A stretch of DNA of 35,520 bases from Propionibacteriaceae bacterium. Its GTDB lineage: Bacteria > Actinomycetota > Actinomycetes > Propionibacteriales > Propionibacteriaceae. A program made the translations under genes and the position numbers. Below are positions 32,888 through 35,520 of the stretch, piece after piece. The notes under the pieces are model-generated. The model searched no databases. It was not told the origin of the DNA and worked only from the letters and a program-made list of their open reading frames with translations. Each line of letters starts with the position of its first letter. The first letter of the stretch is position 1. The stretch lies in assembly GCA_030529455.1 (NCBI GenBank), contig JAUMWV010000020.1, positions 1-35,520 on the forward strand. Direction: 5' to 3'.

Positions 32888-33304
32888 TCAGGGGCGTTTG
32901 ACGAGCCGACAGGTCAGCCGCCCCACCGCGACGAGTTCACCGTCATCGTCGCGGAGTTCGGCCTGGAAGACCACGGTGCGCCCGCCGGTCCGGACGGGGG
33001 TGGCCACGCCGTGCACCCGCCCGGACCGGACCGGGCGCAGGTGCGTCACGTTGATGTCGACGCCAGCACCGACCAGGCTGGGGTAGCCGAGGCAGGCCGC
33101 GCCGAGGGAGGACAGGGTCTCGACCAGGACGCAGGAGGCCCCGCCGTGCCACAGCAGGAAGGGCTGGGTGTTACCGGCGACCGGCATCGACCCGGCGACC
33201 CGGTGCGCGGTGACCTCGCTGAGGGTCAGCCCCATCTTCTCGTCGAGGGCACTGACCAGATCCTCCGCCCAGCCGGGTAGCTGCGCGCCGCTCTCTATTC
33301 GCAT
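32888..33304 (-). CDS. Hotdog-fold thioesterase (PaaI-like)
   Basis: A 138-residue single-hotdog protein. Segments typical of acyl-CoA thioesterases of the PaaI/DUF4442-like group are 'LDEKMGLTLSEVTAHRVAGSMPV' (split: LDEKMGLTLSEV, TAHRVAGSMPV), 'QPFLLWHGGASCVLVETLSSLGA' (split) and 'GVDINVTHLRPVRSGRVHGVA', followed by 'VVFQAELRDDDGELVAVGRLT'. The helix motif 'HGGASCVLVE' holds the conserved His-Gly-Gly and catalytic acid. Substrate unknown; hydrolysis of a small or aromatic acyl-CoA is a family-based guess. ATG 33304 is preferred over an upstream GTG because the extension would run into polA, and a -10 hexamer lies 6 nt upstream. It converges on pdtaR with a 5-nt gap. Confidence 0.85.
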   Translation of the reverse strand: MRIESGAQLPGWAEDLVSALDEKMGLTLSEVTAHRVAGSMPVAGNTQPFLLWHGGASCVLVETLSSLGAACLGYPSLVGAGVDINVTHLRPVRSGRVHGVATPVRTGGRTVVFQAELRDDDGELVAVGRLTCRLVKRP

Positions 33305-33310
33305 GGGCCC

Positions 33311-33320
33311 ACTGTAGAGT
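33311..33320. promoter_or_regulatory. Overlapping divergent -10 elements for the thioesterase gene and polA
   Basis: In the 23-nt gap between the two genes, TAGAGT (plus, 33315-33320) lies 7 nt before the polA GTG. TACAGT (minus, 33316-33311) lies 6 nt before the thioesterase ATG. They share the TA at 33315-33316. Neither gene has a ribosome binding site in this gap, so both transcripts are probably leaderless. No strong -35 is seen for either. Confidence 0.5.
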
Positions 33321-33327
33321 CTTACCG

Positions 33328-35520
33328 GTGAGCGCACGCCTGCTGTTGATTGATGGACACTCGGTCGCCTACCGCGCCTTCTTCGCGCTGCCGGTCGAGA
33401 ACTTCGCGACCGCCACCGGTCAGCACACCAACGCGGTGTATGGGTTCATCGCCATGCTGATCAACGTGATCCGCGACGAGCGCCCGACCCACGTCGCGGT
33501 GGCCTTCGACGTGTCCCGCCATTCGTTCCGGACGGACCAGTACCCCGACTACAAGGCGAATCGGGCGTCCTCTCCCGAGGAGTTCAAGGGCCAGGTGGCG
33601 CTCATCAAGGAGGCGCTGGACGCGCTCAACATCGTGCACCTGGAGCGGGAGGGGTTTGAGGCCGACGACATCATCGCGTCGCTGACTACCCAGCTGGCCG
33701 GGGAGGACACCGAGGTGCTGATCTGCACCGGGGACCGGGACTCCATGCAGCTGGTCACGAACCAGGTGACGGTGCTGTATCCCCGCAAGGGGGTCTCGGA
33801 TCTCGCCCGGATGACGCCCGCGGCGGTGGAAGAGAAGTACCTGGTGCCTCCGGCCCGGTACCCCGAGCTGGCGGCGCTGGTCGGGGAGACCAGCGACAAC
33901 CTGCCCGGCGTCCCCGGGGTGGGCCCGAAGACCGCCGCGAAGTGGATCGGCGCCTACGACGGGCTGGACAACATCATCGCGCGGGCCGGGCAGATCCCGG
34001 GCAAGGCGGGGGCCTCGCTGCGCGAACACCTGGACGACGTCATCCGCAACCGCAGGCTCAACGCGCTCGTCACCGACCTCGACCTGGGCGTCGGCCTGGG
34101 CGACCTGGAACGCCGGGACTGGGACCGGGAGGCGACCCACACGCTGTTCGACGTGCTGGAGTTCCGGGTGCTGCGGGACCGGCTGGCGGACCTGGGTCCC
34201 GTGCTCCAGGACGCCTCCGGTGACGGCTTCGAGGTGAGCGGTGCCCACCTCCAACCCGGCGAGCTGGCCGCCTGGCTGGCGGAGGCTACCGGGGTGGTCG
34301 GCCTCGACTTCGTGGGACGCTGGGGCAAGGGCACCGGCGACGTGACCGGGGTGGGGTTCGCCTGCGCCTCGGGACGCGCCGCCTGGGTCGACGTCACCGA
34401 ACTGACCCCGGGCGACGACCAGGCGTTCGCGTCCTGGCTGGCGGACCAAGACGCGCCGAAGGCCATCCACGACGCCAAGGGGCCGATGCTGGCCTGCGCG
34501 GCCCGGGGCTGGGAGCTGCGTGGGGTGAGCTGCGACACGCTGCTCGCGGCCTACCTGCTGCGTCCGGACCAGCGGACCTTCGACCTGGCCGATCTGTCGC
34601 TGCGCTACCTGCGCCGGGAGCTGCGGGCCAGCGGGACCGACCCCGTAGCGGACGGCCAGCTCACCCTCGACTTCGGCGACGAGGACCAAGCCAGCGCCGC
34701 CATGCTGCGGGCGCGGGCCGTCATCGACCTCGCCGAGACCCTTGAGGCCGAACTCGCAGCCAAGAACCAGCTCAGCCTGCTGCGCGACCTCGAACTCCCG
34801 CTGACGGGGGTGCTGGCCCGCATGGAGCAGGCCGGTATCGCGGTGGACCTGGACCGGCTCGACGCGCTGCGCCGCGAGTTCGACGACGCGGTGGTCGCGG
34901 CCGAACAGGCCGCCTACGACGTGCTCGGCAAGCAGATCAACCTGGGGTCGCCGAAACAGTTGCAGGGGGTGCTGTTCGACGAACTGGGCATGCCGAAGAC
35001 CAGGCGCACCAAGTCGGGTTACACCACGGACGCCGAGGCCCTCACCGGCCTGTACCAGAGCACCGGACACCCGTTCCTGGGGCATCTGCTCGCCCACCGG
35101 GACGCCATCAAGCTGCGCCAGACTGTCGACGGGCTGCTGGCGGCCGTGTCGGATGACGGGCGGATTCACACCAGCTACATGCAGACGGTCGCGGCGACCG
35201 GGCGGTTGAGCTCGACCGATCCGAACCTGCAGAACATCCCGATCCGCACCCCGGCGGGGAGGCGGATCCGGGAGGCCTTCGTCGTCGGGGTCGGCTACGA
35301 GACGCTGCTGACGGCCGACTATTCCCAGATTGAGATGAGGCTCATGGCGGACGCCTCCGGTGACGAGGGCCTCATCGAGGCCTTCCGCTCGGGGCGGGAC
35401 TTCCACACCGCGATGGCGGCCCGGGTGTTCGGTGTCGCCGAGGACGCGGTGGACCCGGCGCAGCGGGCGCAGATCAAGGCCATGAACTATGGGCTGGCCT
35501 ATGGGCTGAGCGCCTACGGG
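33328..35520 (+). CDS. polA: DNA polymerase I (3' end outside window)
   Basis: 731 codons are visible before the window ends. Residues about 1-290 form the 5' nuclease ('LLLIDGHSVAYRAFFALP', 'FEADDIIASL', 'CTGDRDSMQLV', 'VGETSDNLPGVPGVGPKTAAKW' split). Residues about 310-470 correspond to the 3'-5' exonuclease domain but look inactive: the first motif reads 'GLDFVGRW', without the expected D-x-E pair, as in other actinobacterial PolA. The polymerase domain follows with 'RLSSTDPNLQNIPIRTP', motif A 'LLTADYSQIEMRLMA', and motif B beginning 'QRAQIKAMNYGLAYG' at the window edge. GTG 33328 gives the family N-terminus and lies 7 nt after a -10 hexamer. It works in Okazaki fragment processing and repair. 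Confidence 0.97.
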   Translation, partial: MSARLLLIDGHSVAYRAFFALPVENFATATGQHTNAVYGFIAMLINVIRDERPTHVAVAFDVSRHSFRTDQYPDYKANRASSPEEFKGQVALIKEALDALNIVHLEREGFEADDIIASLTTQLAGEDTEVLICTGDRDSMQLVTNQVTVLYPRKGVSDLARMTPAAVEEKYLVPPARYPELAALVGETSDNLPGVPGVGPKTAAKWIGAYDGLDNIIARAGQIPGKAGASLREHLDDVIRNRRLNALVTDLDLGVGLGDLERRDWDREATHTLFDVLEFRVLRDRLADLGPVLQDASGDGFEVSGAHLQPGELAAWLAEATGVVGLDFVGRWGKGTGDVTGVGFACASGRAAWVDVTELTPGDDQAFASWLADQDAPKAIHDAKGPMLACAARGWELRGVSCDTLLAAYLLRPDQRTFDLADLSLRYLRRELRASGTDPVADGQLTLDFGDEDQASAAMLRARAVIDLAETLEAELAAKNQLSLLRDLELPLTGVLARMEQAGIAVDLDRLDALRREFDDAVVAAEQAAYDVLGKQINLGSPKQLQGVLFDELGMPKTRRTKSGYTTDAEALTGLYQSTGHPFLGHLLAHRDAIKLRQTVDGLLAAVSDDGRIHTSYMQTVAATGRLSSTDPNLQNIPIRTPAGRRIREAFVVGVGYETLLTADYSQIEMRLMADASGDEGLIEAFRSGRDFHTAMAARVFGVAEDAVDPAQRAQIKAMNYGLAYGLSAYG

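Noticed and set aside
33322..35406. Long open frame antisense to polA (about 690 codons)
   Set aside because: It is a high-GC shadow frame: composition is Arg/Gly/Val/His-rich without recognisable domains, and the plus-strand PolA is unmistakable.

Overview
The window is high-GC bacterial chromosome of core-genome character. Dense, mostly co-directional operons with stop/start overlaps, many GTG starts, a dcw cluster containing Wag31/DivIVA, SepF and YggT, an ANTAR regulator of PdtaR type and a DNPR-type MurE all point to an actinomycete. The cobalamin genes and general gene style fit Propionibacteriaceae, but that family assignment is an inference. I see no insertion sequence, phage gene, CRISPR array or rRNA.

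Layout. (1) 1-6703, plus strand: end of a cobalamin operon, with the 3' part of a VWA/chelatase-D-like gene, then cobO, a cobB-cobC fusion, cobA, cobT and cbiB, each overlapping the next. The CobC half of the fusion should make the aminopropanol phosphate that CbiB attaches. (2) 6752-11489, minus strand: a four-gene operon read as moxR, a DUF58 gene, a membrane transglutaminase gene and a DUF3040 gene, running away from the dcw cluster. (3) 11490-11626: shared control region with a seven-unit, 10-bp-phased array resembling MraZ boxes. (4) 11627-25380, plus: mraZ, rsmH, ftsL-like, ftsI, murE, murF, mraY, murD, ftsW, murG, murC, ftsQ. These make lipid II and build the divisome, and are almost all translationally coupled. 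(5) 25381-28642, plus: ftsZ, with its own putative promoter overlapped by an inverted repeat, then sepF, yggT and wag31/divIVA. (6) 28705-31950, plus: a DksA/TraR-type zinc-finger protein, lspA, an RluD-type pseudouridine synthase and pyruvate kinase, ending in a good hairpin terminator. (7) 31951-35520: tRNA-Leu(CAA) on the minus strand, pdtaR (+), a hotdog thioesterase (-) and the 5' part of polA (+), which runs off the window.

The most interesting signals are regulatory. They are the MraZ-box-like array; a perfect hairpin covering part of the rsmH ribosome binding site; a 9-bp-arm inverted repeat over the -35 of the putative ftsZ promoter; and a set of -10 hexamers exactly 6-7 nt upstream of start codons (moxR, pyk, the thioesterase gene, polA), suggesting leaderless transcripts. 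In the thioesterase/polA case two divergent -10 elements share one TA step. The clearest protein-level oddity is the CobB-CobC fusion. I found no wholly new multi-gene system; the moxR/DUF58/transglutaminase/DUF3040 operon beside mraZ is the least understood block.
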